A stretch of 64,000 bases of DNA, from NCBI GenBank assembly GCA_914767715.1, contig OU612070.1, positions 2,437,501 through 2,501,500 of the forward strand. Reading direction: 5' to 3'. Made by a program: the position numbers and the translations under genes. The DNA is from Membranipora membranacea (Eukaryota > Bryozoa > Gymnolaemata > Cheilostomatida > Membraniporidae). The notes below the pieces were generated by a model, which saw nothing but the letters and a program-made list of their open reading frames with translations, ran no database searches and was not told the DNA's origin. Below, one piece after another: positions 44,961-58,200 of the stretch. Position 1 is the first letter of the stretch. Every line of letters starts with the position of its first letter.

Positions 44961-46221
44961 TACAAATTACTCTCTAGGTTTTTAGAAACTTAAATTATCA
45001 ACTCAAGTAAAAGACCATGAATCTCCATGCATTCAACTTTTTGGATCAGAATTGTATGATTGACACGGTCAGATACACAGATCAAGGAATATGGCAAGTC
45101 TAATTTCCCTTTTCACAACCAATCATGGCATACATGAACTCAGGCACAAGGGTTACACTAGATTGACCGCTTTGGAAAACCAGACTGCAAAGGATGCAAA
45201 GTTTATATTTCACTGATAAAGTTTTGGAGTTAAATACTGATGTGCTTCTCACAAAAATAACTTGCATAACTCATTCCACCTTCCAAATATCCTGAAACTC
45301 TCCTTATGAGAATGCCATTCAAAATTATGCATAGAATATCCATAATGCTTGGTAGAGTTTTATTGAACAATTTTCACTGAAATCTGAACTGAGCCGGTAG
45401 AAAGATGAAATGTAACTTTTTCTATTCTCTTCAGCTTCAGGTTGATTTTTCGGCTAACTGCAACGTTGAAAACTAGGTACGGATAGGTACAATTTGCCAA
45501 ATTTTGTCGAATTGATAATTGAGCCGGGGAGATGCACACATAGGCATAATCAAGTCCTAAAAGTGTTTTGCAAATATAACTGTATAATTGTGACAATCAC
45601 TGTGTTTCCATGTAAACTTTCTTCTCAAACTGAGTTGTCACCTCTTGGCTTGCCCTGGAAAACTACATTTGTACCAATTGGCTTAGGTCAAGCTGAAACT
45701 TCAGTCTTTGACGCTAAACGCTCAGTCATACGGGCACGCCGTAGCACGTACTACTTAGCTCAAGGCATTTCCATGGATCAGCCAACCCCAAAACTTCAAA
45801 GAGCATTTGTACAAAAGGGAGTTGATATATGGCGGAGATTGGCAAATGAGAACACCGACATTAAAAGGAAAAGTATGAATAATCTGTAGAAAGTTAGCTA
45901 GTTTCATTAGAATCTTGTAATTACATATTTTTCCTCTCCATTGACTTTACCCATAACATACTGACATCGATCAAACATATAAGGGATAGTGTATCACTTT
46001 AAATAAGTATGTGTGAGTAGGGAAAAACACGTACATCACTGAACACTTATCATTGGCTAAAGTTGTGCCAAACTTATCTTATCTAGTTGACTGTGTTATC
46101 AAGAAAAATTTAGCCTACGTACGCCATGTCTTATCATACCTAGAAGGAAGTGCTACTTAGCAGCTGCTTCAATAAGTTAACCAAAGTAGGGTGATGTACA
46201 ACAGACTTGGAGAAGGAGAAC
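44961..46221. other. Intergenic / upstream of lectin-FN3 gene
   Basis: The open stretch 45653-45889 (WKTTFVPIGLGQAETSVFDAK and QPTPKLQRAFVQKGVDIWRRL) is unusually protein-like for this AT-rich DNA but matches no family I recognise. It could be a further fragment of the neighbouring LINE. The promoter of the next gene should lie near 46000-46200, with no motif fixed. Confidence 0.4.
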
Positions 46222-46282
46222 ATGTGTTCTACAACTAAAGCAGTCATTACTATCTGCATATTTCTTACCCTCATAAATGAAG
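46222..46282 (+). CDS. Signal-peptide exon of the lectin-FN3 gene
   Basis: ATG at 46222 begins MCSTTKAVITICIFLTLINE, a short n-region and a hydrophobic core typical of a cleaved signal peptide. It ends in phase 1 at GTGAGC, matching the phase of every later domain boundary. In-frame sequence upstream of the ATG contains no other Met close by. Confidence 0.7.
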
Positions 46283-49200
46283 GTGAGCAAGATATTAACT
46301 GTCACTACATAAAAAGTGTGCATAATTTGATAGTCAGGGCAACCATCTATAGCTTTGGTTTGGCTAGCTCTTCTTTCTTGTTCATATTTTAACTAAAGTG
46401 CGACTCAAGTTAATTTTCAAATCTGAGGTGGTCATGTAACTACCACAACAAAATGAAATGAGGCAATATCTTTTCTTTAGAAGCCCCGATTATAGTTTGC
46501 TCAAACAGCAAGAGCACGTATCAGCAAACAGGCTCTTATGTATTTGCTCATCGAATAATGCTGTACAAAGCTACACTGATATTCCAAATATAGTACAGCT
46601 ATATTTTACTGTTCAAATATGGTTGGTGGGTTTTTTTGTAAAACCCAGTTCTGTTTAGTCTGGGCTTCAGACCAAACACTAGAGGCCTTGTCAGTAAACT
46701 CTGGTAACTGGAATATTTCACTGTAATTTTAGTAATATTGGCTGCCTGTGTATCCTATCAATCTCCACCCCTTCCCAAACAACTGGCAAAACATAAGAGT
46801 AAGGCTGCCCTATCTTGATATTGCAAGTTCAAACCATTACAGCAGGTCTAAAGCCAACATAATTGGTATCCAATAATGGCTGCAAGGAATCTATTCTCTC
46901 TCTATGAATTTTCAGTCCGTATTTTTAAATATAAAATTTGGTAGCACATGTCCTGCACAGCTGTGATGTTTTAGTTCAACGACAGGCTTTCATTTTGAGG
47001 TTAATACTAATTATAGAGAAACAAACCTGCAAAAAGAACATGCTGGATGCTGGTATAACACCGACCATTTCTCACTTGTAGCAAAATGTATCGATACTAT
47101 AAACATAGCTGTCCATAAAACTGCACATCAAAGCTCACAATATATGAATCATCCAGCTGGGTTGGCTGTAGATGGATCCAGAAATGGAACAAAGATCCCG
47201 GACATACCAAATTTGGATGGACAATTCTCTCATACAAATCTAGGATCTCCACAATGGTGGATGGTGAATCTTGGGAAGGTGTTCTATGTGTACAGAGTCA
47301 GATTGTGGAACAGAGTAGACCAACGTAAGTAGTCTAATTATGATGTCTACCGCATTCAAATTATGAAATTTTTAATTTGCAATATACAATTGTAAATTGA
47401 ATACATCTATTTAATGCTGCGGAAGGGATAAATCCGCCTCATAGCTGCTCTCGAACACGTGCACAAGTAAGTTTCTGTTGGCATAATGAATTATTTTTAA
47501 AATTTGCCAATATTGTAACATGATGAGGGGTCTTGCAAAAGGTGGTTAGCCGTTCCATTGGCTGAATATTATTCATCTCTGCAACAAAATGTGAATCCTG
47601 TACAATAATAATAAATGTTTATGATTACTAAATTGGCCCTCATGTTTGATTTCAGCTGAACGCTTAGCAATGATTTCTCTACTCACTACCACAAAAGAAG
47701 TTTTAAATCCTAATGAGAATCCTTCACTTGGGTCCCATATCTGGAGGACACGTACCACCAGAGATGATCCATATCCTCCCACTTGGGGAGAGGAGCGATT
47801 CACTCCACCGCTCGCTGCCCGTCATCTTGCAGTTTTAAACAGGGGGAATGAAGGTGTTACGCTAGTCGAGCTGGAAGTATTTGGCATATGTAAGTGAAAG
47901 CCTGGTAATTTGTAAAATTTATATCTTGTTCCATGTTTTGAAACTGCTAGATTAGGATCAGAGGATCAGCGCTGAGGATACAATAATGACATAAAAATAA
48001 GTTTTCATGGGGATGACAAACTTTCATTTTTTACTCAGGGGTACATTCCTATGTATTTTTTTGCAGGCCCAACAACACTATACAACATTGCTGAATACAA
48101 GCCAGCTGTAACTGATCTAGCTGGAGAGGTGGTACCAGGATCTCTGGTAGATGGAGTGACTTCTCCTGATGGGACATGTTCAAGTACTGATGCATTAGAT
48201 AATGTGACTGTGGATCTACAGGAGGATTATACTATCCATTCTATCAGGATCTTCACTCAAGACTGTGGTAAGATAACATGTCGAGGCTACAAGCTAAAAT
48301 AGCACCAAACCAATGATAACAAGCATGTAATAAAATTGATGTATTAGAGAGGGGACAACTCTGATCAATGTACATGAATTGATTGGAAAGTCAGCATTCA
48401 AGTAGAAGCTGCGCTCAACATTCGATGAATCTAACTGCATAAAATATCCTCTTGAGACATAATTTTCCTTAAATGCACTTTGGATGGTTTAAACAGATTT
48501 TTTATACTCTGCAACGCATGTGATCATGTCAACCCACCATGTCGGATAAGATGTTTGAGGCAATCTAAGTCTGGTGGTTTTGTTATTTTATTCAGGTGAA
48601 CTTCAACTTACCAACTTAGCTATACAGTTGAAGAGTCAATCCGACCAAGATCCAACATCCTGTTCAATCAGTTACCCAACATCCATACCAACAGGTTCTT
48701 CTGCTGATGTCCACTGCGATCAGCTGATAGCTACAACACGTGTGGTCATAATTACTGGAACCAACCAAGACCTTAAAAAGGTTTCTAAAATACAGATATT
48801 TGGACCACGTGAGTCTGTAAAATTGTAACTTCTTTGATAGAGTTGATCTAATTGAACCGCTCATGCTGTTTGCAAATCTTCATACATCCACTTAATACCA
48901 GAGTGTTGGGTGCCATCTATCTTTATAAACTCACAAATTAACATAAATGTTAGATGGGCTAGTAAGCTTTTCAAGATTTTTTGAAGATCTATTGGAACAG
49001 GCAGTGCAAAGAATTAATTGAATGGGGCATATATGTATTGCTTTTGTTTGTGAATCCTTCATTTCAAATCCTGTCAAAATTTACGTGTCAAAGTAACTTC
49101 AGATAAACGGAATTACACACAAACAAGACAGTGACTATCATTGATATGACATCATTGAAAACCATAGCCTTAGTGATAAACCTAGGCAGGACACCATATG

Positions 49201-52200
49201 AAATTAGAAAATTGAAATTTATTACGCAGCATGGCGTGATCAATTGGATATTTATATGGATACCGGTTTTATATACAAACATACATTTTTCATGAACAAA
49301 AAAGTTTTGTGGATAATTCTTTCCATCCCTTAGGAGCGATCAATTACGCTCTCACTGGAACAGCAGTACAGTCCTCTCAATATGGTGGCTTTGTGGCATC
49401 TCGAGCTAATGATGGTAAAATAGGAAGTGGAACTGATTTTATCACGCATGCAGCAAAGGCTAACAATGAATGGCTGAAAGTCAACTTCAATCATCATATG
49501 TACCTCGTAAACATGATAGTGTACAACAGAAATGACCGCTGTGGTGAAGGCCTATGTGGTATGTGTCCTTATAACTCTAGCTATTTTTTCTTTACTGGAT
49601 TCACTTCGTTGATGTAAGTTTTGCTTCAAAATTGTTTCGGTTCAGTCTGGGGCTCAAAAAGAAATTTTATTGATTGAAAATGTTTAGATTTGTTGTCTGC
49701 CATAAAGACTCAAGAGAATTTTTTCCATTAGGAGTCAAAAATATAAAGAAGAGAAATCAAAAACCAAATTAATAAATGTGTATGTCAGTGAGTGCTGACA
49801 CAGAGATTGCTAATAAGAAGAATAACATTGATTCTCTCTCCACTCTTGTTACAGTTTGTTCTAGTCAGCGGATATGAAATTTTCTAGAGGTGTGTTTGTG
49901 AACTGTTGCAAAAAAGAAAATATGTGAGTTGCTGAGAAAAAGATCATGTGTTTCATTTACTTGACTTTGGCTGGACACGTTAAGGTTTGAGGAGACTTTC
50001 TTAGTTTATACTATTGGTGATTATAGCTGATAGAATGCAGGATGTCAGCTTTTACACAACAGAACTTAATGGAGACAGTGCAGGTGACCCTGGCTCTTCT
50101 GATTGGACACTGTGTCATTACAATGAGGACCCAATCGGGGAAATGGATTACATACAGTGTGATGACAACCGCCAGCCGCTGACACAACAAATTGCCGTTA
50201 AAGTTGGGTATAACAAGGGTGTTCAACTGAGAGAATTTGAGGCTTACGGACTTGGTAAGAACTTCCACAAAGTATTGTAATATATGTTATTATCCATGCA
50301 TTTTACACAATTATGGTGACCCATGCATTTTGCCAATGTGTGAGCTTGATCAATGCAATGCATATAGTTGCCATGCATGCAGTGCCTATAAAATGATCCA
50401 GAGATAGACAAGGAAATTTATTACCTCAAGTACTGTTTATCAAAATCAATCAATTTTCTTTATTATTGATTGAATCCGTTTGATGACCAGGACAAAAGAT
50501 GTCATATCAAACTGATCTGGTTCATCATTCAATCTAAACTTTGTAATAAGAGATAATTTGATTTCATTCCATGTTCTTTAAAAATTTATGGAACTCAAGT
50601 GTTCTCAGAGAATAGATAGTATAAAAAGCGCTTTTTTTTCTAGAACCAGGTACATTCAATGACGTTCCAAGAGTCAGTCTCACATTCAGCAACTCAACAG
50701 ATTTAGTGATTTCTCTATATCAGTGGACTAATAATATGACCGGCGATGTACCTCCATCAAGGTATATCATGTCTTCAAATTCTCGTCGGATTAACTAAAC
50801 CAGATTGGATCAATGCTATATCTAGGAGTAGAAGGTGGCTCGGTTGGTTGAGTTGGCTGGTTGAGAGCCAGTATTCAGCATGCAAGTGTTGGTGTGCTCT
50901 GACCAGACAATGCTGCCTGAAGTCACCCTCTATTTCGCCGCCCATAAGTCGGAATGTGGTGCGTGGCTGAACCTTGCGATTTCTTAACCATCAATGCCAA
51001 ATTAAGAACAGCTTAATGCATGAAGTTGAATATTCATAGACACATGCCTGTTCTTTCTTCAGCCGTGATTCTTTCATCCCACAAGGAAGCGATTTATTTG
51101 CCCCAGCATTTTTTTTTATAAAAAATATTGCTCTGTTTTCAGCTACTCAATTTACCAGAAAACTGACCAGGAAAGTTGTGTGAACGTTAGCACAATACCA
51201 CATAAATTGTCTGCTGATACTGTAGAAATACATATTGGTGATCTTATAGCGACAAGTGGATATGAATACAGAGTGATTTTGAGCCATGGTGACTTCCCGT
51301 ACGGAGATGTCAACACTACGGGTACATCTTTAACTGTCCCAGCTGGTAAGTCTTAATTTTTTATTCATAAATAGTTGACAAAGAGACTTAAACCACTGCT
51401 GACACAGCCGGGCTTTGCCCAGCAGAGCCACCAGTCAAAAATTTAAATAGAGAGTTGTGGCATCAAAAAATCTAGCCAGTAGCTTGGCATGGAGTTATGA
51501 GCTCTCAAAAAGTAGTGAGTATCTTCTTCCCCAGCTATCCGCCATTAGTGATGAAAAATGTTGATGTTGACCAATCAGGTGCCTTTAAAATCTAGCTGAG
51601 ATCCAACAATCTTATTAGACTGTCTGCCTATTTTGATAACAAAGAGGTTGCCCTAGATTTTTTTCAGTATAGTTGACCTGTTTCGCGAGAACTGGTGTAA
51701 CGTAATTCAGACTTTTATTATGTAGGACAAAATCTGGTGCCCCATAAGGTCTAAATTAAGTCAAGTGCACTGTATGTGTAAAAAAAACATCTTTAAACAA
51801 ATAAATAAAAGTCTGAGCAGTTAGAACATGGTATAAGCAACCAACAGATAATAGAGTACGCCCTTGAAAATTTATTACTTTTAAGAGTCCACATTTGTAT
51901 TGTTGCTTAGATATTAGTTTCTGACATGCAAAGCTTGCTTTTTTTCTGATTTCCAAATCATTTTCAAAAGTTCAATGTTTATCACGCTTTGCTCTGATTC
52001 AATTGCCTTTCTTGCTTGAGGTCAAACGCTACGGCATAATTACAGCAAAACCTGTCTAGCCGCTTTTTCTCCACTGTCTGTGTGATGTTGTTGCTGTCTA
52101 TGATTAATATTGGTTTCCATTTGCTCCAAAAAAGTGGATGATATATTGTGTGAAAGTAATATGTAAGAATAGTTATATGGAATTACCAAATATAAAATGA

Positions 52201-55200
52201 TTTCTACCTTCCACTGTGATGCTGTGTTGCTGTTGCAGCAGATCCTCAAGGCCTATTATTTGCAGTATAATAATTTTAGGTATTGGCTCCCCATTGACTG
52301 CGTGATGTCTGGGGACCCATCTTCCCCAGAAGGTTGACTTCCATACAATAGTGAAGCTTGCTTTTTTCTGATTTCCAAATCATTTTCAAAAGTTGAATGT
52401 TTATCACGCTTTGTCCATAGTTTTTTGGGATGATGAAAGATTTCGATATCAAAACACCATCTAGGACTTTGGCAGCGCTTGCTAAGGCTGCAGTATATTT
52501 TCTCTGTACCTTAACCCTCTTTGAAGATCCAGGCCCTAAAAAGCATAATATCACATCTTTGGCTCATCATAACTAGGGAAAGTTTCTTCCTCCCACATTA
52601 TATATGCACTTAGGAAATGTTTGAAAGACCAACACAGCACTTTCTGAGATCATTGATTGTGACGATTAAGCTTAACCAAATTTGGTTGTGGTTATGAACC
52701 CTCTATGATTTAATTCAGTACCTACAGAGATAAATGTAGGAGACATAGATACAACAAACCAGACTGAGATATATGATGAGGGTTCCTATTCAATGACTGC
52801 TTATGTAACATGGAAGGTATGATCTCAGCCATTGTCATCATAATAAATATTTTCTTCTGACACCTTACATGCGCAGTTTAATTAATCAATCATATTGTAA
52901 ATTTGACTGACAGATTGTAATTTACTGAAGATATCTGATGCTGAGATTTGAGAGCGCAGAGAATAATCAGCACTTAACAGATTCTGGATGGAACGAAAAT
53001 ATTGCTTATGAACAAATATTGCTTTCCTTTTACACTAAAGGCTGGGGATGACCAATCTGAACATGGCATATCGTATAGAGTTATAGTGAAAGATCTAGTA
53101 GGAAATCTTCTCACAAACCAAACCAGAGTTCACGATCAAACTTGGTTTGCTGCAAATAATCTATTTGGGAGCACAGTATATATAATAGAGATTACCAAAG
53201 TTAACAGAAGAGGATCCAGTACTGTGAATGCAACGCTTACAACAAATCAAATTGGTAAAAATATATATGAATGAAATGATAGATATTATTGTAAACTATC
53301 ATTTTTGAACAAACTGTAGCCGTGATATTCGATCCACTGTTCACAGGTAGCCATTTCAACTCAAGAGGAGTATAATTAAATTGAATATGCTCAACTGTTG
53401 TGAAATGGGGACGATTTTGTTGTAAAATCTTATCAATCCGCTTTGCTAATTCTGCAAATTGATCTGCATTGGATCTCTGCGCTGATGAAATTTCGCTTAA
53501 ATAGAGCACTTCTCTTCTTGCTAGATTTTCTTGGCTTGTTCTGTGTGCATGACTCTAATCAAAATTAATTTTGAATTTCTCTGTATTTCAGCACCAAATC
53601 AACCACAAAGTGTTTCATTTACTACAGTGAACTCTTCCTGTATACAGTTCCAATGGACAGTTCCTATTGGTGGTGGCAACATTGTTACCAGTTATATGGT
53701 AGGTGTGAATTTAAATTTTTGACACAATTACTTCTCAAACCACAGTCAACAGTCTCTGCTTGGAAACCAAAATTCATTAAATTCGTTATACTTGTTCTTT
53801 TACATTGTTGGCTCATATGTAACGGTTCGGAAGCTGTGCGCATTGTTGTATACCTCATAGTCGCTTTGTACATCCAATCTTGGCGAAGATGCCATACAGC
53901 TATTCATTATCACTGTCTTTTCAAGTATTCCTGTCAAGGTTACTCACCAATTCACGGACTGAGTAATTCCACCTTCTCTCACACATCTTGTGGATACACC
54001 CCAGGGACAAACATCACATGCTCACTGCAAGCTGTGGCTGATGGAAACAGATCAAGTGATGCAATCAAACGCTCGGGTTTACTTCCCTGTTCAGGTTCGT
54101 CCAATAGCTGACCATTTTACAATTAACATTATTATGTCAATTTTTATGTCTCTTTGAGCGGATATGGTTAGGGCACATTTAAAATCAAAGAGTAGAAAAC
54201 CTCAAGACGTGTCCAGGGGGGGATCGGTTGTTGAATTAGGAATTACATTATTGTTACTAGAAAAAAATCCTTACAACCTATAATCTATCATCCCATCATA
54301 TGTCATGATGAGGGCCGGGTGGGGGGACTCAAATGTCATGCTATGCTCTTGATTAAATTTGAGAATTTGCACACCACAAAATTAAAGAAAACTACCTATT
54401 TCCACATTACTGATACATATTTGTGCAAAATTTGTTAGTCTTTGAAATTTTGCATGTTGATAGTCGGCATAGGCTGTGCAGCTGCTAGATGTAAATAACT
54501 CCTTGGGCTGATCAGATTAGAGCATTACCTACTTGACAATCATATTATTTTAACGTATTTATAAATTTCGATAAACTTTTCTGTTAGTCTTGCCAGCATC
54601 TCTTATCAGCACTAAATTAAATGAAACTATCAAAGATTATTTTCATGTTCTAGAACCACTGATCAAAGAGATTAACACAGAATATCTACCGATTGCTAAA
54701 GATAATGGTGTAATTGATTTTGAGACAACCGTCAACTGGGAGGTATGAGTTATTTTATTTGTAATTTCTAGCCTTAAGTATCAGGCACATTCAGTGTTGT
54801 GATCCGGTCAATACTGTCAAACTTGTTCAGAGGAATACAGTATAAAGTCTGTATTTTGTTATTTTCTTCCGGGATTTTGTAGAGGTACACAATTATCAAC
54901 TAAAACGTAATGTCCCTATTAGCAACCCAGGGAAAGTTAAAGCGGTTAAGGTACTATATGTGTTCAGCGCTTATCTAAATTCTCAAACTCTCCCTGGTTT
55001 GCTGGATTGCTGGTTTTTGCGTTCCATTATTAACCACAGGGTGAAGTACTGTTGGCTGTTGGCTGTTGGCTGATAGTAACTGTATGCTGTTTTTTGCAAC
55101 CAGCATTCTGAATTGATACCTGATAGATTGATTGCCATTCCTTGTTTCAAAATTGTGATAAGTTAACCTCTTACCATCCTGTGAGGAGGAAGTACTTAAT

Positions 55201-58200
55201 ATGGATAATTAAGATTAGAAGATTAGGCGGTGAGATCATTTCTATCAGGTTAAATATTTTCTCAGGGGTCAGGCTTCAGTGTTGACAGTTAATGGATGTG
55301 ACACTTTTCTTCATACAATACAGGCAGTACTGATGATAGAAACAAAAATCCTGTTGTGTTGTGCTCTCTACATGTGTCCTGTTTTTTTTATCTATGCTGA
55401 CAAAATTTTTAACCCATTGCCGCTTTTCTTATCATTTATCTGTCATCTGTAGACAGATTGACTCCAGTGAAGTGCTGTCTTCCTTGTTTTATCTTTCAAA
55501 CACGATGACAGGACAGGAGCTCTAAGTGTCCTCACATTTTCACACTTTAATTCTAAGTTGTTCCTTCTTTAGATAAGGTCACATTCTGATGTAAGTGATT
55601 TCCAATAAATGTTATCCAGATTTGTGTGTCATCAACCAATGATAGTTTGTACCAATACTACTGTGAAACCTAAAATTTTTGTTTGCAAGTCACATAGAAT
55701 AACAGTTCCCAACTTCCTGCATGATCTTACTTGTCGTTTATCCACCCACAGTAACCACCATTATATGTATGTAGCCTTGACTCAATCCAGCCTAACTAAA
55801 CCTCAACAGCAGATTCCAGCATGTTAAACCAGAACAGTTTATCGTTGCCATTGCTTTGTCTTGTTAAGAATTGCCATGAATTTGGAATCCTCACCTCATC
55901 ATAATTATTAATGAGCTAATGGAAATGTGGAAATCCACCTGCGCTGTTAACATACCAGTAATAGTTACCTGTCTAGCCACAAAAGTATATGTGTCTAAAA
56001 ATAACCTACCCTCTGATACAACCACTATTTGCCCTTAATCTGTTATGCTGATGATTATTTCACCTCTTTGCTTGCCTATGTGAACTTTTAAGTTACCAGT
56101 TTTGTCTCTTATTAGGTGAGCAGTCATTGCAATGATGTCAACTATGATCTCATGGTTAAGCACAGCGATGACGAAACTGTATCAAGAAGACAACTACACC
56201 AATACCAGTGTGATAATCGCTAACCAGACTGCATGCTCTATTTATACTCTCAGTCTCACTGCTACCAACAACGAAGGCTTTTCATCACAAGATACACATG
56301 AATGGACAACTCCAACTATAGGTACGATGATAAAACAATATCCGAAATGTTCAATCAACTCGTGGTGATTTGTGGATTGCCATCTTTAAAATTGAAAACA
56401 CATAAGTATGCGATTTTCCATCCCACTCAGTCTTACTAAATATCATAGTGTTATTATATATAATAATATTATTTATGATAACCCTATTCTGTATGTACAC
56501 AGACAATGGATACTATCATGATGATGTTTGGATGATAATTCAATAAAGATTTAAAAAAATTCAGTAATGCTGAAGCCTGTCGAAGCCTGCTAAAGTCTGT
56601 GATGCTAACCTTTTATACCTGATAGACTTGTTTGTTTTTGAATTGACATGAATCAGTAAGTTATATACTCTCTGGTGTAACAGTTTAGGCCAAACAAAAC
56701 AAATCACTCCTCAAGTGCCTTTCTAATTACTTTATCTATAACCTCAATGGCAGCTGACAGGCTGATTACAATTCCTAATGGTGTTAAATTTTGATGTTTT
56801 GATGATTTTGTGAATACAAATGCCTGGGCATTGTAGATCACTAAGAAATCATTAATATCTATTCATCTAAACATCTATTCATCTAAACATCTATTCATCT
56901 AAACATCTTGCATTTGTTTACATCATCATGGTATCCCACAATCCTAACCCTGAAAATTGTGATTCACGCTAATCATTCTATCTTTGTTTTGATTTAGTGC
57001 CCAAGCAGCCGACCTCAGTAAATCTCACAGAGCACAATGCTACTTGTGTTAAAGTCAGCTGGACAAAATCTGGTGAAAATGGATGTCCAATATCAAACTA
57101 CACTGTGAGTCTTTTATAAACAACATCTCTCTGTGTGGATTTTATCCATTGCCGCCGTCACATAGATACATGCACATCGTTGCATACACACATCAGGGAC
57201 CCTCAACTAGTTCGCTTTGGATTAAGCTGTATTATCTTGTGTCACACTGTACTAATGATGCCCCAACTGTATATAATTACAGCATTCTACAACTTATAAT
57301 GAATGGAGATTTTTTCACCCAAAGAACTCATTTTTCTGAAGCTTTGTGTCAAGGGTCAGCTGTTTTAATAATGCAGTGCTGTTTTACTCATCGTAAGTTC
57401 ACTAACTACAACCTGGCTTTCCAGGCTTATACTTTGTAGTTGTCTTATCACTCTTCTTGCGTTATCTTCAATTACCACGTGCCTGAACTGGCGCCTCAAT
57501 GCCGATGATGCTAAGTTTCATTCCAATCTTGTGATAATGCCTCATTCCTATTCTCAACTTATCTCAATGCCACTAAAATTCTTTTTTCATAGTATTACTA
57601 TGCATGGTCATGTATTACTCAGTATGTGGAAGGTTTGTTTTGGGTACTTGTGATGTGATTGTGGCGCTTTAGTTTTTGCCTTTTAAGGTATGAAGGCCGA
57701 ATGTCTAATTAAAGATTCTTGACCATGCTGTTCTCCAGCAGGTTGCTGTGTTGGCTTCTAGAACCTAAAACTTGTCTAACATACATACCATTCCTTTTTA
57801 AACAACTGATATAGTTCAACTGCTCGAGCTCTGACGGTCATTTTGTCACGGATACTGAAACAGATCCGGCAGTAACGTCAGCTGACGATGTCTGCGGGTT
57901 TTATCCCGGCTCACTAGTAACATGTGTAGTGTATGCTACTAATATAGCTGGAGTTGGAGAAGCTAAACAGAATTTCAGCTGTATAGGTAGGTCGAGTCAT
58001 ATTTTTGCAGGATTGTATAGGGGTTTGATTCTAATGACCGTCTTTTGGACAGTAGTTGTCCCTCCAAATGGAAAGGGAAGACGATAACGTGCTAATCGGG
58101 ACAGGAACTTGATTAATTTCTCCACTTTAAATCTTCCAGGATTCATAGATATTAATATGCATAGAAGTAATTTTCTTAATTGATTGTTTTGATTATTCTG

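Noticed and set aside
50820-50960. tRNA-like A-box GGCTCGGTTGG in an intron
   Set aside because: No acceptable B-box follows at the right distance; not called as a tRNA or SINE.
53653-54111. 152-residue continuous reading frame as a single exon
   Set aside because: Only 53926-54094 of it matches an FN3 half-domain; the left part reads through an intron and is out of frame with the exon at 53592-53698.
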